Shown here: piece after piece, positions 35,562 through 37,503 of the stretch
How the letters are laid out: each line of letters starts with the position of its first letter
Position numbering within the stretch: the stretch's first letter is position 1
Made by a program: the position numbers and the translations under genes
Notes under the pieces: generated by a model
The model's database searches: none
What the model was told of the DNA's origin: nothing
The model's input: the letters and a program-made list of their open reading frames with translations, nothing else
Assembly: GCA_964444735.1 (NCBI GenBank)
Contig: CAYUIJ010000012.1
Span: 1-37,503 of the forward strand
Source: Phocaeicola_A sp964444735
GTDB lineage: Bacteria > Bacteroidota > Bacteroidia > Bacteroidales > Bacteroidaceae
Length of the DNA: 37,503 bases
Reading direction: 5' to 3'

Positions 35562-37100
35562 ATGCTTGTAAAATTATTCGGAGCCGCTGTACAAGGAATT
35601 GAAGCCACCATTGTAACCATCGAGGTCAACAGCTCAAGAGGCATCAAGTTTTTTCTGGTAGGACTTCCCGATTCGGCCGTAAAGGAAAGCCACGAAAGAA
35701 TCATGTCGGCCTTGCAAGTAAACAACTATAAGTTTCCTGCACGGCAAATTATCATCAATATGGCTCCTGCCGACATTCGAAAAGAAGGATCGGCATACGA
35801 TTTGCCCATAGCTATCGGCATATTGGCATCTAACGAAAATATCAAAAGCGACAAGCTTGCTCTCTATCTGCTCATGGGTGAACTGGGCCTCGATGGCAGT
35901 CTGCAACCCATCAAAGGAGCATTGCCCATTGCTATCAAAGCACGTGAAAAGGGGTTTAAAGGCCTCATCGTCCCCCGGCAGAACGCACGCGAGGCTGCTG
36001 TGGTAAACAATCTCAACGTGTATGGAGTAAACAATATACGCGATGTGATAGGTTTTTTAAATGATGAGCTTACGCTTGAACCCACCATAGTCGATACACG
36101 CGAAGAATTCTACCGGAATCAAAACAGTTTTGAGTTCGACTTTGCCGATGTAAAAGGACAGGAAAATGTAAAACGCGCTCTCGAAGTGGCTGCTGCCGGC
36201 GGACACAACCTTATCATGATAGGCCCTCCGGGAAGCGGCAAATCCATGATGGCTAAACGCTTGCCCTCTATCCTTCCTCCACTGAGCCTGTCAGAGAGTC
36301 TTGAAACAACAAAGATTCATTCTGTTGCCGGAAAGTTAGGCAGTCAGTCGTCACTCATTGCCCAACGGACGTTCAGGGCTCCTCATCACTCCATATCATC
36401 AGTCGCACTCATTGGCGGTGGTCAGAACCCTCAACCGGGAGAAATCAGTTTGGCTCATAACGGAGTACTCTTTGCCGATGAGCTACCGGAGTTCAACCGC
36501 AGTGTGCTTGAGGTATTGCGCCAGCCGCTCGAAGATCGCAAGATAACCATTGCACGTGCAAAATACAGCGTAGAGTTTCCGTGCAACTTCATGTTTGTAG
36601 CCTCCATGAATCCTTGTCCGTGCGGTTACTATAATCATCCTACCCGCGCTTGTGTCTGCTCACAAACACAAGTTGTCCGCTATCTGAACAAGATTTCGGG
36701 TCCTCTCATGGACCGCATAGATATTCAGGTAGAAATTGTGCCGGTGGCCTTTGAAGAAATGAGCAGCACCCGTCAGGGTGAGTCAAGTGCCACTATCCGG
36801 GCTCGGGTTGTCAAGGCGCGGCAGATTCAGCAGGAACGCTACAAGAACTTTCCGCAGATTCATTGCAATGCCCAGATGACATCATCAATGCTAACCCGTT
36901 ATGCACATCCCGATGAACGGAGTCTAAGTCTGCTGCGTCAGGCCATGACACGCCTTAATTTGTCGGCACGCGCTTACGACCGTATATTGAAAGTATCACG
37001 TACCATTGCCGATCTTGAAGGGTGCGATCACATCCAAAGCACCCACATAGCTGAGGCTATCAGCTACCGTAATCTTGACCGTAACAATTGGGTACGATAA
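35562..37100 (+). CDS. comM: YifB/ComM-family Mg-chelatase-like AAA+ ATPase
   Basis: The 512-residue protein has an N-terminal ChlI/Lon-like domain (AAVQGIEATIVTIEVNSSRG ... GLPDSAVKESHERI). The AAA+ module has Walker A GPPGSGKS (about 221-228) and Walker B LFADELPEF (about 302-310). A Cys-rich element, CPCGYYNHPTRACVCS (about 353-368), and a C-terminal helical lid (RLNLSARAYDRILKVSRTIADLEG) follow. In naturally competent bacteria ComM is a helicase that drives branch migration of incoming DNA; in Bacteroidales the family is ubiquitous and the role is less clear. Full length and intact. Probably co-transcribed with the preceding lipoprotein gene. Confidence 0.95.
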   Translation: MLVKLFGAAVQGIEATIVTIEVNSSRGIKFFLVGLPDSAVKESHERIMSALQVNNYKFPARQIIINMAPADIRKEGSAYDLPIAIGILASNENIKSDKLALYLLMGELGLDGSLQPIKGALPIAIKAREKGFKGLIVPRQNAREAAVVNNLNVYGVNNIRDVIGFLNDELTLEPTIVDTREEFYRNQNSFEFDFADVKGQENVKRALEVAAAGGHNLIMIGPPGSGKSMMAKRLPSILPPLSLSESLETTKIHSVAGKLGSQSSLIAQRTFRAPHHSISSVALIGGGQNPQPGEISLAHNGVLFADELPEFNRSVLEVLRQPLEDRKITIARAKYSVEFPCNFMFVASMNPCPCGYYNHPTRACVCSQTQVVRYLNKISGPLMDRIDIQVEIVPVAFEEMSSTRQGESSATIRARVVKARQIQQERYKNFPQIHCNAQMTSSMLTRYAHPDERSLSLLRQAMTRLNLSARAYDRILKVSRTIADLEGCDHIQSTHIAEAISYRNLDRNNWVR

Positions 37101-37503
37101 TCCTGACAAAATCCAAGCCCCTTGTCTAACCGAAAATCACGGAAAGGAGACACACTGTTTTCTGTTCACAGAAAAAGTTTATCTTAGGCTAAGATATGCC
37201 GCGATAGCCGGCAAGGAGTTGGCAATGAAGTTGTCAAAAGAACGATATCTGTTTTGAACCTTATATCAAACTCACGTTAAAATATACTTTTCATTGAGTA
37301 TCAGCAAGCATCATCAGGAAGCACAGAGGTTTGAGAAAGGCACCTGCCTGAAAAATACGCGGCTTTCATGTCCGGCAGACCTTCCATAGGACACCGCGCG
37401 GGAAATTCCCGCACGGTGTACGCCTTGATACAATGAGGATAGTAACGGCTGAGGCCGACTGACGTGCCGGAATGGAATGCTGTCAGGATTGAAGCATAAT
37501 CCC
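37101..37503. other. Intergenic sequence to the right edge
   Basis: No gene is supported. A 60-codon frame at 37075-37257 overlaps the comM end in another frame and has no recognisable features. The only structure is the palindrome at 37391-37419. Confidence 0.5.
37391..37419. repeat. GC-rich near-palindrome downstream of comM
   Basis: ACACCGCGCGGGAA (37391-37404) and TTCCCGCACGGTGT (37406-37419) are inverted arms with one mismatch and a single central base. As RNA it would form a stable hairpin, but no T-run follows and it is 290 bp past comM. It may belong to the next gene's region or be a protein-binding palindrome. Confidence 0.5.

Overview
The window looks like a chromosomal segment of a gut Bacteroidales (Bacteroides/Phocaeicola-like). 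Support: a SusC/SusD pair with DUF4843 and PKD-like surface lipoproteins, Bacteroidetes-type promoter boxes (TAnnTTTG) upstream of most transcription units, a short-LID 189-residue adenylate kinase followed by an acidic-tailed ObgE, and a long pectin-degrading enzyme operon. All family names come from reading the translations and from memory; no database search was run.

Left flank (1-7000), core genes. On the minus strand are a YfcE-type phosphodiesterase, MazG, a DUF4831 protein and the bifunctional NAD(P)HX repair enzyme (NnrE-NnrD). Divergent from these is adk-obgE. Overlapping the obgE end is a truncated, stop-ridden remnant that resembles pgeF (YfiH/laccase-domain purine nucleosidase). 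A palindromic region with alternative pairings (7041-7115) separates this from the pectin locus.

Centre (7155-33537), a polysaccharide utilisation locus that I read as targeting rhamnogalacturonan-II (RG-II). A PL1 pectate lyase is on the minus strand. Divergent from it is a transport/binding unit, susC-susD-DUF4843-PKD (9155-16168), closed by a strong intrinsic terminator (16373-16413). A consensus promoter (16540-16570) then starts a tightly packed seven-gene enzyme operon: GH43 arabinofuranosidase-like lipoprotein, GH143-GH142 two-domain enzyme, GH78 rhamnosidase, CE19-like methylesterase with DUF3826, GH95 (broken by two in-frame stops), GH140 apiosidase, and a GH78 fused to a sialidase-like propeller. 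The gene set matches what I recall of the B. thetaiotaomicron RG-II enzymes (around BT1010-BT1023), but condensed. No regulator (HTCS, ECF sigma/anti-sigma) is in the window.

Two lesions matter for function. susC carries an 11-G tract at the end of its signal peptide that puts the signal peptide and the receptor in different frames; 10 G would restore one frame, so this may be a phase-variation switch or an assembly error. GH95 has TAA and TGA codons 66 bp apart in an otherwise intact frame, cutting off the C-terminal part that carries the conserved catalytic Asp motif.

Right flank (33538-37503). About 0.8 kb of non-coding or decayed sequence with a C9 tract is followed by a lipoprotein with a thioredoxin fold but no CxxC, then a ComM/YifB-type AAA+ ATPase. 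The working model: the surface lipoproteins and SusC/D import RG-II fragments, and the signal-peptide-bearing enzymes strip side chains in the periplasm.
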